Positions 35,752 through 44,917 of a stretch of DNA of 64,000 nt are shown here, one piece after another. Numbering within the stretch: position 1 is the first letter of the stretch; each line of letters opens with the position of its first letter. The position numbers and the translations under genes are program-made. This DNA is from Halorhabdus salina (GTDB lineage: Archaea > Halobacteriota > Halobacteria > Halobacteriales > Haloarculaceae). Below the pieces are notes generated by a model. It was not told where the DNA came from. It searched no databases and worked only from the letters and a program-made list of their open reading frames with translations. Location of the stretch: contig NZ_JACDNP010000005.1 of assembly GCF_013839425.1 (NCBI RefSeq), positions 1 to 64,000 on the forward strand. Reading direction: 5' to 3'.

Positions 35752-36120
35752 TTAACTCTGTCTCGTCGTCGGTTCGAGCCCCAGCGCGAGCCCAATGTTG
35801 AGCGCTGTCAGGAAGACGCCAAGCACGAACAGCCCCAGCGCGAGCCGAATATCCGATGTGATCGGGAGGGTCGGACTGATACCGAGGGTCGCAGCCCCCG
35901 CCATCAATCCGCCCGCCGCGCCCGACCAGCGAGCCGTCTGCCAGTCGTCACCCGGTGACGTATAGCGGGCGAGATATCGGAGTGAGAGAGCAATCCCGAG
36001 TGCCCAGAAGAGTCCGAGCATGACTGCGAACATCGGATCGGCGACCAACCACGCGTACGTTGCGCCCCCGACGGCACTACCGATTACTGCCGAAAACGTC
36101 CACGAGAGGGCACGATGCAT
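35752..36120 (-). CDS. Four-helix membrane protein of unknown function
   Basis: 122 residues from the ATG at 36120; hydrophobic segments near 5-25, 28-48, 68-90 and 98-118. An upstream ATG at 36189 would add 23 residues. No family recognised. It is probably in one transcript with the zinc-ribbon gene upstream (ends 36246). Confidence 0.6.
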   Translation of the reverse strand: MHRALSWTFSAVIGSAVGGATYAWLVADPMFAVMLGLFWALGIALSLRYLARYTSPGDDWQTARWSGAAGGLMAGAATLGISPTLPITSDIRLALGLFVLGVFLTALNIGLALGLEPTTRQS

Positions 36121-36245
36121 GCACTCAGATGGCTTCCAGACCGCCTTAGTCACTTTGGTCGTATGGTGAGTGACGAACGTGTCCCCCATGCTCACGGACT
36201 GGGAATCGTCTACCGGCGAGGGGCTGGTAGCGACACTGTCCCGAC

Positions 36246-36422
36246 TTAATCGTTTACGTCCCCCGCGACGATGCGTGAGTTCGAACTCACCGCCCAGGTG
36301 TGCCCACACGCTTGGTTGGTACACTCGTACGCGTAGCTGTCAACACCTTCGGCATGCGTCCCCTCAGCCCCACACTTCGGACAGTACGTCTGATACGATT
36401 GATCGACGGTCGCGTTTACCAC
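36246..36422 (-). CDS. 58-residue zinc-ribbon protein with GTG start
   Basis: GTG at 36420-36422 to TAA at 36246-36248. It contains CPKCGAEGTHAEGVDSYAYECTNQACGHTWAV, a compact zinc ribbon of the transcription-factor/ribosomal type (CPKCG then C-x4-CGHTW). No ATG is available in frame upstream. The CPKCG..CGHTW pattern is strong enough to support a gene despite the length. Upstream of the membrane-protein gene on the same strand. Confidence 0.75.
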   Translation of the reverse strand: MVNATVDQSYQTYCPKCGAEGTHAEGVDSYAYECTNQACGHTWAVSSNSRIVAGDVND

Positions 36423-36531
36423 GGATAGACAAACGCTCGGCGATATCCATAATGAAAGTTACGGTTTATTTTTGTCCGACACGAACTCCTCACCAGTGGT
36501 GTTATAACCTAGGCGAATTCATCCGAAGAAG

Positions 36532-36540
36532 AAATATTAA
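36532..36540 (+). promoter_or_regulatory. TATA element of the metE pair
   Basis: AAATATTAA, about 30 nt before the ATG at 36567, the right place for a leaderless haloarchaeal promoter. Confidence 0.5.
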
Positions 36541-36566
36541 AGGCCCTCATTCCGTAACCGGATATA

Positions 36567-37559
36567 ATGACAGAGATAGTTGCGACCACACCAGGGTTGT
36601 ATCCCTTGCCGGACCGGGCAAAAGACGACCTAGCAGATCGCAAAGGCCACCAGAAGAGCGACCTTATCAGCGGCAACGAAGGCAACGCGATCACCGAGGC
36701 ATACGATCACGCCCGCGAGGAAGTGATCGAGCGCCAGCAGACAGCTGGTCTCGACCGGGTCGTCGAGGGGCAGTTACGGTGGGACGACATGCTTGCCCAC
36801 CCGCTCGCGGTCCACGACAACGTCGATACCCGCGGAATCGTGCGGTATTACGACAACAACAACTTCTATCGCGATCCGGTGATCGAGGGCGAATTGACGC
36901 CGGACGGCGATGTCGCGAGCGAACTCGATGCGGCGGCCGAACTCGTCGATTCGGGACTCCAAGCGGTCCTGCCTGGTCCGTACTCGCTTGCGGACCTTGC
37001 CTCCGACGAGCACTACGGTGACGACGCGGCGCTGCTCGACGGCGTCGCGCAATTCCTCGCGGGGGAACTCGAGCAGTTCCCCGACGTCGAGACGCTGTTC
37101 CTGCTCGAACCGTCGCTCGTGACCGACGCGCCGGGTGATGGCGACGACGAGCGTGCGAGCAAGGCCATCGACACTGTCGCGGACGCAATCGACGCCGAGG
37201 TCGTCGTCCACACCTACTGGGGCGCACTCGAAGAGAAGGTACACGCGCATCTACTCGATGCCGACGTCGACGCCCTGGGGTACGACCTGGTCAGCGATCA
37301 CGAACAGACGATCTACAACGTCAACGAGTACGGGACAAAAGACGATGTGGCACTCGGCCTCGTCGACGGCCAGAACACGCTGTTGGAGACGCCCGCGGAG
37401 ATCCGAGAGCGTATCGAGTGGTTCAGTGAGGAGACGGTCAACGACTTCGAGACCGTCTACGCGACGCCCAACACCGAACTGTTCTACCTGCCAGTCAACA
37501 AGGCCGAGGCCAAACTCGATGCGCTTGCCTCGGCGGCAACCGAGGAGGTGTCCCTATGA
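36567..37559 (+). CDS. MetE-like protein, N-terminal partner
   Basis: 330 residues of the MetE/UROD-like barrel superfamily. It carries GLYPLPDRAKDDLADRKGHQ at the start and GPYSLADLASDEHYG, but lacks the zinc-binding cysteines and histidines of catalytic MetE. It probably supports or regulates the catalytic protein encoded next, with which it overlaps by 4 nt (ATGA). The two-gene arrangement is common in haloarchaea, where methionine synthase is short and does not match the fused bacterial form. Confidence 0.85.
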   Translation: MTEIVATTPGLYPLPDRAKDDLADRKGHQKSDLISGNEGNAITEAYDHAREEVIERQQTAGLDRVVEGQLRWDDMLAHPLAVHDNVDTRGIVRYYDNNNFYRDPVIEGELTPDGDVASELDAAAELVDSGLQAVLPGPYSLADLASDEHYGDDAALLDGVAQFLAGELEQFPDVETLFLLEPSLVTDAPGDGDDERASKAIDTVADAIDAEVVVHTYWGALEEKVHAHLLDADVDALGYDLVSDHEQTIYNVNEYGTKDDVALGLVDGQNTLLETPAEIRERIEWFSEETVNDFETVYATPNTELFYLPVNKAEAKLDALASAATEEVSL

Positions 37560-38611
37560 GCAACACACGCGAGCAATTCCGGCCGGCCGATCACGAGAAC
37601 GACCACTTCCTGCTGACGACCGTCGTCGGTTCGTACCCGAAGCCAAAGTGGCACGACCGCGCCCGCGAACTCTTCGAAGACGAGGACGCCGACTTCGATG
37701 CGGATGAGTGGGAAGAGTCGAAAGACGACGCCGCCCGGATCATCACCGACGAACACGAACGGGCGGATCTCGACGTGATCACCGACGGCGAGATGCGGCG
37801 CAACGAGATGGTGGAGTTCTTCGCCAAGCGCATCGAGGGGTACGACTTTAACGGCCGCGTGAAGGTCTGGGGGCACAACTACTTCGATAAACCTAGCGTC
37901 GTCGACGACGTCGAGTACACCGAGTCCTGGCTCGTTGATGAATACGAGTTCACCGCAGACGTCGCCGACGCCCCCGTCAAGGTTCCTATCACGGGACCCT
38001 ACACACTGGCTTCCTGGAGTTTCAACGAAGTCTATGACTCCGAAGAAGCGTTGACCTACGCGCTGGCTGATCTCGTCAACGAGGAGATCGAGGCGCTGGT
38101 CGATGCTGGCGCGCGCTACATCCAGATCGACGAGCCCGCCCTGGCGACGACACCCGACGATCACGCCATCGTCGGGGAGGCCCTCGAACGGATCGCCAAA
38201 GACGTGCCCGAGGATGTCCGACTCGGTCTGCACGTCTGTTATGGCGATTACTCCCGGATCTACCCCGAAATGCTGGAGTACCCCGTCGAAGAGTTCGATC
38301 TCGAACTCGCCAACGGCGACTTCGAGCAGATCGACGTGTTCAAAGACCCCGAATTCACGAAAGACCTCGCGCTGGGCGTGCTCGATGTCCACGACACCGA
38401 GGTCGAGTCCGTGGCGGAGATCAAGGAAAACATCAAGAAAGGCCTGGAGATCGTGCCGCCCGAGCGCCTGACGGTCTCGCCGGACTGTGGCGTGAAGCTC
38501 CTCCCCCGCGAGGTCGCCTACGAGAAGATGGCGAACCTCGCCGAGGCCGCCCGTGAAGTGGAAGCCGAACTGGACGCCGGTGAGATTGACGTGCCCGCAG
38601 CCGAGAACTGA
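37556..38611 (+). CDS. metE: Methionine synthase (MetE catalytic-domain type)
   Basis: 351 residues matching the catalytic C-terminal barrel of cobalamin-independent methionine synthase. LLTTVVGSYPKPKW at the start; ITDGEMRRNEMVEFF; IQIDEPAL; the zinc-site region LGLHVCYGDYSRI with His and Cys; and VSPDCGVKLLPRE with the last Cys. It transfers a methyl group to homocysteine. Archaeal enzymes of this size may use a corrinoid or pterin methyl donor in place of folyl-glutamate; the donor is undetermined. Confidence 0.92.
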   Translation: MSNTREQFRPADHENDHFLLTTVVGSYPKPKWHDRARELFEDEDADFDADEWEESKDDAARIITDEHERADLDVITDGEMRRNEMVEFFAKRIEGYDFNGRVKVWGHNYFDKPSVVDDVEYTESWLVDEYEFTADVADAPVKVPITGPYTLASWSFNEVYDSEEALTYALADLVNEEIEALVDAGARYIQIDEPALATTPDDHAIVGEALERIAKDVPEDVRLGLHVCYGDYSRIYPEMLEYPVEEFDLELANGDFEQIDVFKDPEFTKDLALGVLDVHDTEVESVAEIKENIKKGLEIVPPERLTVSPDCGVKLLPREVAYEKMANLAEAAREVEAELDAGEIDVPAAEN

Positions 38612-38626
38612 TCGCTATTGCGTTTC

Positions 38627-39100
38627 CTACCGATTTTCGACCGCTTCGATCGCCCGCTTTCCGATCTCGACGACGTCATTCGCCAGCCTGTCGCTTGCTG
38701 CCTCCAGGTCAGTCGCCGAAAACCATTCCCAGGCCTCGGCCGGTGCTTCGCCATCTGCGGGATCGATGGCACGACTATCGACGGCGCCATAGAAGATGAA
38801 GTCGATGTGCTGGTGGCCGACCTCGCCGTCGTGGACATTGATGTCTTCGAGCAGGAAGTGCTGTGGCTGAGGGATACTCTCGGCCGTCGCTGAGTCGAGG
38901 TCACCTTGGGGCGCGATCAGCTCCGGGTCGAGGCCGAGTTCCTCCCTGACTTCCCGGCGCGCGGCGACATGTGGCAATTCGTCGCGATCGATGTGGCCAC
39001 CCGGTGGGAGCCACATGTCGAGTTTGTCGTGTTCGTGGAGGGCTGTCTGGCCGTCGTGGACGACGTAGACTGTCGCGACGAAATGGCGGGTTGTCTCCAT
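38627..39100 (-). CDS. Nudix hydrolase
   Basis: 157 residues. The Nudix box GHIDRDELPHVAARREVREELG is complete (G-x5-E-x7-REVxEELG). METTRHFVATVYVVHDGQTALHEHDKLDMWLPPGGH precedes it. The substrate is a nucleoside diphosphate linked to something; unknown. ATG at 39100 is preferred over a GTG two codons upstream. It ends 15 nt from the convergent metE. Confidence 0.9.
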   Translation of the reverse strand: METTRHFVATVYVVHDGQTALHEHDKLDMWLPPGGHIDRDELPHVAARREVREELGLDPELIAPQGDLDSATAESIPQPQHFLLEDINVHDGEVGHQHIDFIFYGAVDSRAIDPADGEAPAEAWEWFSATDLEAASDRLANDVVEIGKRAIEAVENR

Positions 39101-39174
39101 ACGCACGGCCGAGAGGGCAATCGAGTTGAACCTGCCGAAACGGACGCCAGAAGAGCGTGAAATAGAGGGCGCGA

Positions 39175-40146
39175 TTAACTCGCCTTGATGCCTTCTTTGG
39201 CTTCGAGCAACTCGTGATAGCGGTTGCGGATGGTGACTTCGGAAATGTTTGCGACCTCACTGACTTCGTTCTGGGTCACCTTCTCGTTTGCCAGCAGCGA
39301 GGCGGCGTAGATGGCCGCGGCGGCCAGGCCGACCGGACTCTTCCCGGAGTGGACGCCTTCCTGCTTTGCGTTCTCCAGCAGGTCACGGGCGTGTCGCTCG
39401 GCCTCTTCGGTGAGATCGAGGTCCGAGGCGAATCGAGGGACGTAACTCGTCGGGTCAGCCGGCTTGACTTCCAACCCGAGTTCGCGGACGACGTACCGAT
39501 AGGTTCGGGCCGTTTCGTCTTTCTCGACTCGGGAGACGTTGTTGATTTCGTCGAGGCTCCGCGGATTGCCCGCCTGGCGCGCGGCAGCGTACAGCGAGGA
39601 GGTGGCAACGCCCTCGATCGAGCGGCCGGGAAGGAGATCCTCGTCGAGTGCGCGGCGATAGATCACCGAAGCGGTCTCACGGACGTTTTCGGGCAGACCC
39701 AGTGCCGAAGCCATACGATCGATCTCGCCTAAGGCCTGCTTGAGATTTCGCTCTTTGCTATCTCGCGTGCGGAAGCGCTCGTTCCAGGTCCGGAGGCGCT
39801 GCATTTTCTCGCGCTGGCGCGAAGAGAGGGAGTTGCCGTAGGCGTCTTTGTCCTGCCAGCCGATGTTGGTCGAGAGGCCCTTGTCGTGCATCATGTTGGT
39901 GGTGGGCGCACCGACCCGGCTCTTTTCGTCTTTCTCTTTGGAGTCGAAGGCCCGCCACTCAGGCCCCGGATCGATCTCGTCTTCCTCTACCACCAGTCCA
40001 CACTCACTGCAAACCGTCTCTCCGCGTTCGGAGTCCGACCGGAGGCTGCCGCCACACTCTGGACAGACGTGTTCGGTTTCCTGTTCGTCCTCACTAGTCT
40101 CTTGCTGACTCGCTCGCTCGTAACTTCTGAGGGTCGTATCTGACAT
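39175..40146 (-). CDS. tfb: Transcription initiation factor IIB
   Basis: 323 residues. Zinc ribbon CPECGG..CSECGLV (about 28-50), the B-finger/linker region PGPEWRAFDSKEKDEKSRVGAPTTNMMHDKGLSTNIGWQDKDA, then two cyclin repeats starting near 130 and 225 ending with the recognition helix SEVTIRNRYHELL. It recruits RNA polymerase to TBP-bound promoters and contacts the BRE. Haloarchaea carry several TFBs; which paralogue this is cannot be told. Divergent from gatC across 179 nt. Confidence 0.96.
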   Translation of the reverse strand: MSDTTLRSYERASQQETSEDEQETEHVCPECGGSLRSDSERGETVCSECGLVVEEDEIDPGPEWRAFDSKEKDEKSRVGAPTTNMMHDKGLSTNIGWQDKDAYGNSLSSRQREKMQRLRTWNERFRTRDSKERNLKQALGEIDRMASALGLPENVRETASVIYRRALDEDLLPGRSIEGVATSSLYAAARQAGNPRSLDEINNVSRVEKDETARTYRYVVRELGLEVKPADPTSYVPRFASDLDLTEEAERHARDLLENAKQEGVHSGKSPVGLAAAAIYAASLLANEKVTQNEVSEVANISEVTIRNRYHELLEAKEGIKAS

Positions 40147-40225
40147 TGGTCGAGTACGTCACGGGCCGGAGGCCCGAAGAACTGTTTCGCTCGTCTTTGT
40201 GTTTTCTTTGGGAGAACTTAAATTC

Positions 40226-40239
40226 TTTGGTCGACCAAA
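40226..40239. promoter_or_regulatory. Perfect 14-bp palindrome upstream of tfb
   Basis: TTTGGTCGACCAAA, a perfect palindrome. On the minus strand it runs directly into GAATTTAAG, a TATA-like sequence about 70 nt before the tfb ATG. It overlaps the BRE position and could bind a regulator or TFB itself. Confidence 0.5.
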
Positions 40240-40325
40240 ACCGGCAGCCATCACCGGAAATACGGCGTCCTATTCGGGACCCGATGTTTCGAAACCCTTA
40301 GTGGCGGTCCCACCCAGGCGAGGAT

Positions 40326-40604
40326 ATGAGCGAATCGGCCGTCGATCCCGACGAGGTCGAACACATCGCGGATCTCGCGCGGGTGAATCTAGATCCCGAG
40401 GAACGCGAGCGGTTCACTGAGCAGTTCGCGGACATTCTCTCGTATTTCGAGACGCTCGATGAGGTGCCCGAAGTGGAACCGGACGCGGAACTGACCAACG
40501 TCATGCGCCCCGACGAGGTCACCGAGAGTCTCGACCGCGAACAAGCCCTGGAAAACGCTCCTGACAGCGAAGACGGGTTCTTCAAGGGGCCAAACGTCTC
40601 ATGA
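40326..40604 (+). CDS. gatC: Asp/Glu-tRNA amidotransferase subunit C
   Basis: 92 residues, the normal short GatC. VEHIADLARVNLDPEERERFTEQFADILSYFETLDEVPEVEP is the conserved core and NVMRPDEVTESLDREQAL..FFKGPNV the tail. It bridges GatA and GatB in the enzyme that makes Asn-tRNA or Gln-tRNA from mischarged tRNA. A TATA-like CCCTTAG lies about 30 nt upstream. It overlaps gatA by 4 nt. Confidence 0.94.
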   Translation: MSESAVDPDEVEHIADLARVNLDPEERERFTEQFADILSYFETLDEVPEVEPDAELTNVMRPDEVTESLDREQALENAPDSEDGFFKGPNVS

Positions 40605-41908
40605 GCTACAACGCCTATATCACCAAGGAGCCGATCGACGGAGCCGACGACGGCCCGCTGGCCGGTCGTACCGTCGCCGTCAAGGACAATATCTCGACGG
40701 ACGGCGTCCGGACGACGGCGGGCTCTGCGATGCTCGAAGACTATGTGCCGCCCTACGATGCAACGGTCGTCGAGCGCCTCAAGGCGGCCGGCGCGACGAT
40801 CCCCGGCAAGACCAACATGGACGAGTTCGGGATGGGGACGACAACGGAGACGTCGAACTTCGGGCCGACGGAGAACCCCGCTGCCGAAGGGCACGTCCCC
40901 GGTGGCTCTTCGGGTGGCTCGGCGGCGGCGGTCGCCGCGGGCGAGGCTGATCTCGCGCTGGGAAGCGACACCGGCGGGTCGGTCCGGTGTCCAGCCGCCT
41001 TCTGTGGCGTCGTCGGGATCAAGCCGACCTACGGACTGGTCTCCCGGTACGGACTGATCGCCTACGCCAACTCCTTAGAACAGATCGGCCCGATCGCGCC
41101 AACAGTCGAAGACGCGGCCGAACTCCTCGAAGTGATCGCCGGTCAGGACCCCAATGACGCGACGACCCGTGACGCGACCGACGAGATCAGTGGTCGGACG
41201 CCAGACGACGATATCCGGGCGTACACCTTCGCCGACGCAGCCGACGGCGATGTCGATGGGCTAGAGATCGGGATCCCCACGGAACTGCTTGCCGGTGCCG
41301 ACGAAGACGTCGTCGAGACGTTCTGGGATGGGATCGACGAACTGGAATCGAAGGGCGCGAGCTATCACGAGGTCGACCTCCCGTCGGTCGAGCACGCTGT
41401 CGAGGCCTACTACGTGATCGCGATGAGCGAGGCCTCGTCGAACCTCGCCCGGTTCGACGGCGTTCGCTACGGCCGTTCGGGTGGCTACGACGGCAACTGG
41501 AACGAGACCTTCGCCAGGGCCCGCGAGGAAGGCTTCGGCGAAGAGGTCAAGCGGCGCATCCTCCTTGGGACGTATGCACTTTCGGCGGGCTATCACGACA
41601 AGTACTACAAGAAGGCCCAGGACGCTCGCGCCTGGGTGAAACAGGACTTCGATTCGGCACTCGAAGACGCCGACGTCCTGGCCAGTCCGACCATGCCAGT
41701 CCCCCCGATGGAGCGCGGCGAGAGTCTGGACGATCCCCTCAAGATGTACCTCGCAGACGCCAACACGACGCCGGTCAACCTCGCGAACCTCCCGGCGATA
41801 TCCGTGCCAGCCGGCGAGACCGACGACGGACTACCAGTCGGACTCCAGTTGGTCGGTCCGGCATTTGGCGAGCGGACGATCATCCGGGCCGGGAGTGCGC
41901 TGGCCTGA
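40601..41908 (+). CDS. gatA: Asp/Glu-tRNA amidotransferase subunit A
   Basis: 435 residues of the amidase-signature family. AVKDNISTDG provides the catalytic Lys, GGSSGGSAAAVAAG the cis-Ser, and SDTGGSVRCPAAFCG the nucleophile Ser region. It releases ammonia from glutamine and passes it to GatB. GatB is not in the window. The stop is followed 25 nt later by the end of the convergent glycosyltransferase. Confidence 0.95.
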   Translation: MSYNAYITKEPIDGADDGPLAGRTVAVKDNISTDGVRTTAGSAMLEDYVPPYDATVVERLKAAGATIPGKTNMDEFGMGTTTETSNFGPTENPAAEGHVPGGSSGGSAAAVAAGEADLALGSDTGGSVRCPAAFCGVVGIKPTYGLVSRYGLIAYANSLEQIGPIAPTVEDAAELLEVIAGQDPNDATTRDATDEISGRTPDDDIRAYTFADAADGDVDGLEIGIPTELLAGADEDVVETFWDGIDELESKGASYHEVDLPSVEHAVEAYYVIAMSEASSNLARFDGVRYGRSGGYDGNWNETFARAREEGFGEEVKRRILLGTYALSAGYHDKYYKKAQDARAWVKQDFDSALEDADVLASPTMPVPPMERGESLDDPLKMYLADANTTPVNLANLPAISVPAGETDDGLPVGLQLVGPAFGERTIIRAGSALA

Positions 41909-41932
41909 GAACGAAAAATCTCGTTGCGGTCC

Positions 41933-43051
41933 CTAGTATTCCGCGAGGATGCGTTCGTAGACGTCCGTGAGTCGATCCACGGCGTGATCGATGCTGATCG
42001 TCTCGCGTCGACCGAGACATTGCTCGGCGAGCGTATCCCGTTCGGCGAGCACGCGATTTATCGCCGCCTGAAAGCCCGTGGTGTCACCCTGGGGGTAAGA
42101 GTAGCCGTTGACGCCGTCTTCGATGGTATCCGCCAGGGCACCGCTGTCGACGCCGGCGACTGGTGTCCCACAGGCGTTGGCTTCCAGCGCGACAAGTCCC
42201 TGCGTCTCGACGGGACTCGGGAACGCGAAAACATCCAATGCGGAGTAGAAGGCTGGCAACTCCTCACGCGGCAGAAAGCCAAGAAAGCGAACGTCGACGT
42301 CGGCTGCCTGTGCCCGTGCTTCGACATCCTCACGAGCAGGGCCGTCACCGCCAAAGACGACGGTCACGTCCATCCCGTCGGTGGCCGCGACGATGTCCGA
42401 GAGACACTTTTCGTACCCGTGACGACCTGTGTACCCGACGAGGGGGCGGTCAGTCGGCAGATCGTACTGTGCACGAAAGTCATCGCCGGCGACCGGCTGG
42501 AATCGCTCTACGTCGATACCGTTCGGCACAACCTCGACCGGTGTCGAGACATCGACCGTCTCGACGATGTGATCACGGGCGCGCTCGCTCGGTGCGACCG
42601 CGATGTCGGCACGATTGAAGAACCACCGCTCGTAACTTGTCGCCGTCCGTCGGACCGTCTGCTCGACGCGTTCGCCCAGCGAGACGTACGCTGCGTACTC
42701 ACTGGTCGGTGTGTGATAGGACGCGATCAGCGGGAGGTCCCGCGAGCGAGCGACCCGCATCGCGCTCACACCAAGCCCGAACGGGGTGTGGGCATGAACG
42801 AGGTCCACGTCCCCGATCGCCTCCGGGACGCGCGGGACGCCCATACGAAACCCCTCGTAAAACGGAAACGGAAGGCTCCGGACGGGATACTCTCGATCCT
42901 CCGGCTCGTAGTCCTCGGCGTCCGGGTAAACGATCGCCATGTCGCCACCGCGGGTTTGCCAGCGGTCCCGCCAGGCCTGGACAGTGTAGCTGACGCCGTT
43001 GACCGTCGGCAAATAGGTGTCCGTGAACGCGCCGACAGACGGCAGTGCCAT
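41933..43051 (-). CDS. GT4-family glycosyltransferase
   Basis: 372 residues of the GT-B fold. N-terminal FTDTYLPTVNGVSYTVQ and the donor-binding motif ETQGLVALEANACGTPV (E-x7-E) are typical of retaining GT4 enzymes. VVPNGIDVERF and GGDGPAREDVEARA complete the C-terminal domain. Haloarchaeal relatives act on glycolipids such as glycosyl archaeol; the acceptor here is unproven. No signal peptide; cytoplasmic face of the membrane. Confidence 0.9.
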   Translation of the reverse strand: MALPSVGAFTDTYLPTVNGVSYTVQAWRDRWQTRGGDMAIVYPDAEDYEPEDREYPVRSLPFPFYEGFRMGVPRVPEAIGDVDLVHAHTPFGLGVSAMRVARSRDLPLIASYHTPTSEYAAYVSLGERVEQTVRRTATSYERWFFNRADIAVAPSERARDHIVETVDVSTPVEVVPNGIDVERFQPVAGDDFRAQYDLPTDRPLVGYTGRHGYEKCLSDIVAATDGMDVTVVFGGDGPAREDVEARAQAADVDVRFLGFLPREELPAFYSALDVFAFPSPVETQGLVALEANACGTPVAGVDSGALADTIEDGVNGYSYPQGDTTGFQAAINRVLAERDTLAEQCLGRRETISIDHAVDRLTDVYERILAEY

Positions 43052-43146
43052 GCTGGAGTTGACTTGGCCGAGGACCGATTAATGCGTTGTGATACGCCCA
43101 GCGTCGACCGACACCCCTAACCCGGCGACTGGGCTACGTGAGGGTG

Positions 43147-43440
43147 ATGAGCGACGACGGGACTATCGCTGCCGAGCGGATCGAGGTTCTCGCCGAGCAG
43201 GCCCGCGAGGCGGCACGAGCAGGCCACTCCGACCGCGCACAGGAGTGCGTTCGTCGGGCACGTCGGGTCGCGGAACGCCACCGGCTTTCCCTGCCCCCAT
43301 CGTTCGAGCGGTTTGTCTGTGATCGCTGTGATACCTATCTGCGTCCCGGACGGAACGCACGGGTTCGAACACAATCTGGCCATGTTGTCGTGACGTGTGA
43401 CTGCGGTGGCCAGACTCGGTACCCATACGCCGACGAGTGA
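43147..43440 (+). CDS. rnp4: RNase P protein component 4 (Rpp21)
   Basis: 97 residues. A helical N-terminus (ERIEVLAEQAREAARAGHSDRAQECVRRARRVAERHRLSLP) and the zinc ribbon FVCDRCDTYLRPGRNARVRTQSGHVVVTCDCGG are the Rpp21 layout. It partners with Rpp29 on the RNase P RNA for tRNA 5' processing. First gene of a short set with yhbY and mscS. Confidence 0.92.
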   Translation: MSDDGTIAAERIEVLAEQAREAARAGHSDRAQECVRRARRVAERHRLSLPPSFERFVCDRCDTYLRPGRNARVRTQSGHVVVTCDCGGQTRYPYADE

Positions 43441-43513
43441 CAGGGGCCAGTGAACGGGCGACAGTGCTCGTAGTGGCTAACCTTGAAGCGCGTCCGGTCC
43501 AAACCCATTTGAT

Positions 43514-43762
43514 ATGAGTGATCTGAATCCGAGCGACGCAATGCACAAACTCGACGTGACTCTCTGGGTCGGTAAACACGGCGTCGATGCCGTCGCCGAC
43601 GAACTCGCCGATCAACTCACAGACCGTGAGTTGGTGAAAGTCAAGTTTCTCCGGGCTGCACGCGCGGACGGTGACGTCGAAGCACTGGCGACAGAGCTAA
43701 CTGAACAGGGTGGTGGGTCCGTCGTCGAGACACGTGGCCACACGGCGGTGATCAGGGGATGA
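43514..43762 (+). CDS. CRS1-YhbY domain RNA-binding protein
   Basis: 82 residues; the YhbY fold is evident from TLWVGKHGVDAVADELADQLTDRELVKVKFLRAA, including the GKHG loop, a GxxG-like site. Relatives bind pre-ribosomal RNA. It overlaps mscS by 4 nt and follows rnp4 by 73 nt, a setting that suits RNA processing. Confidence 0.9.
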   Translation: MSDLNPSDAMHKLDVTLWVGKHGVDAVADELADQLTDRELVKVKFLRAARADGDVEALATELTEQGGGSVVETRGHTAVIRG

Positions 43763-44667
43763 TTCCTCCCGGGCCCGTACCACTCCAGGTCGAGTCCGGA
43801 TTCATCGCGCGGTTGCTGGAGAACGCAAACGTGCCCTACGCGGATGTGACCGGGGCTGTAATCACGTTTATCCTGGTCTCAGTCGGTGTGTATTTCCTCG
43901 GCCGAATGACTATCGTCCCGCTGGTCAATCGCGTGCTGAAAGCTCGGGATCTCGACGCTCACGCGCGAACGCCGATCAAGAAGCTCACCGGTGCTATCGT
44001 CGTGTTCGTCGCCATCGCGGTCGCCTTTGCCTTTGCGGGTTTCGGGAATATCCTCACTGCGCTGGCGACCATCGCCGCGGCCGCGACGCTTGCTATCGGG
44101 TTCGCTATGCAGGACGTGATCGCGAACTTCGTCGCCGGCGTGTTCATCTTCACGGATCAACCGTTCCGCATCGGCGACTGGATCGAGTGGGACGATCGTA
44201 GCGGCGTCGTCGAGGACATCAGCCTCCGCGTGACTCGCGTTCGGACCTTCGACAATGAACTCCTGACGGTGCCCAACTCTCACCTGACCGACGGCGTCAT
44301 CAAGAATCCGGTCGCCAAAGAGCAACTCCGCCTGAAGTTCACGTTCGGCATCGGATACGACGACGATATCGACAAAGCGACGGAGATCATCGTCGAGGAA
44401 GCCGAGGCCCACGACGAAATCCTCGACGATCCCGCGCCGTCGGTGCGTCTCATCGAACTTGGAGACTCCTCGGTCGGCCTGCAGTCGCGGATCTGGATCG
44501 CGAATCCGAGCCGCGGCGACTTCGTCAAGACCCGCGGGGAATACGTCCAATCTGTCAAAGAGCGATTCGACGACGTAGGGATCAATATCCCGTACCCGAA
44601 TCGCACGATCGGTGGCGGACTGGAACTCGAAAACGCCGACGGAATCGTCGAGCCGGTCGACGACTGA
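43759..44667 (+). CDS. mscS: Small-conductance mechanosensitive channel (MscS family)
   Basis: 302 residues. Three membrane helices in residues 20-120, the pore-lining helix being FGNILTALATIAAAATLAIGFAMQDVIANFVAGVFI, then the MscS beta domain IGDWIEWDDRSGVVEDISLRVTRVRTFDNELLTVPN and a C-terminal alpha/beta domain. It releases solutes when osmotic pressure falls, relevant for a halophile facing dilution. Its start codon overlaps the yhbY stop. Confidence 0.93.
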   Translation: MIPPGPVPLQVESGFIARLLENANVPYADVTGAVITFILVSVGVYFLGRMTIVPLVNRVLKARDLDAHARTPIKKLTGAIVVFVAIAVAFAFAGFGNILTALATIAAAATLAIGFAMQDVIANFVAGVFIFTDQPFRIGDWIEWDDRSGVVEDISLRVTRVRTFDNELLTVPNSHLTDGVIKNPVAKEQLRLKFTFGIGYDDDIDKATEIIVEEAEAHDEILDDPAPSVRLIELGDSSVGLQSRIWIANPSRGDFVKTRGEYVQSVKERFDDVGINIPYPNRTIGGGLELENADGIVEPVDD

Positions 44668-44862
44668 ACGCCAGACGAGTTCGCGGACGGCTACGGTACT
44701 ATCTTGCGCGAACAGTCCACTTGCATTTGTGCCAACCACCTGCTGCACTAGTATTGGTACAACCGGCTACAGAGCATCCGCGCTGAACGAAGTGAGGCGC
44801 GGTTCACCGGCGACGAGACGCGAAGCGACGAGTCGCCGGGTCGTTTTGCCCCACGTTTTTGC

Positions 44863-44916
44863 GGGGAGGGGTACCCGCAGTGAGCAGCGAGGCTGCGAAC
44901 GAGGATACCCCTCCCC
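44863..44916. repeat. Perfect 11-bp inverted repeat downstream of SRP RNA
   Basis: GGGGAGGGGTA (44863-44873) and TACCCCTCCCC (44906-44916), 32 nt apart. It lies beyond the 3' end of the SRP RNA gene and after the mscS gene. It may protect or terminate transcripts from either side. The 273-nt gap 44668-44940 has no gene. Confidence 0.6.
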
Positions 44917-44917
44917 G

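Noticed and set aside
41924-43120. Plus-strand frame opposite the glycosyltransferase
   Set aside because: The GT4 enzyme on the other strand is unambiguous; this frame shows no domain.
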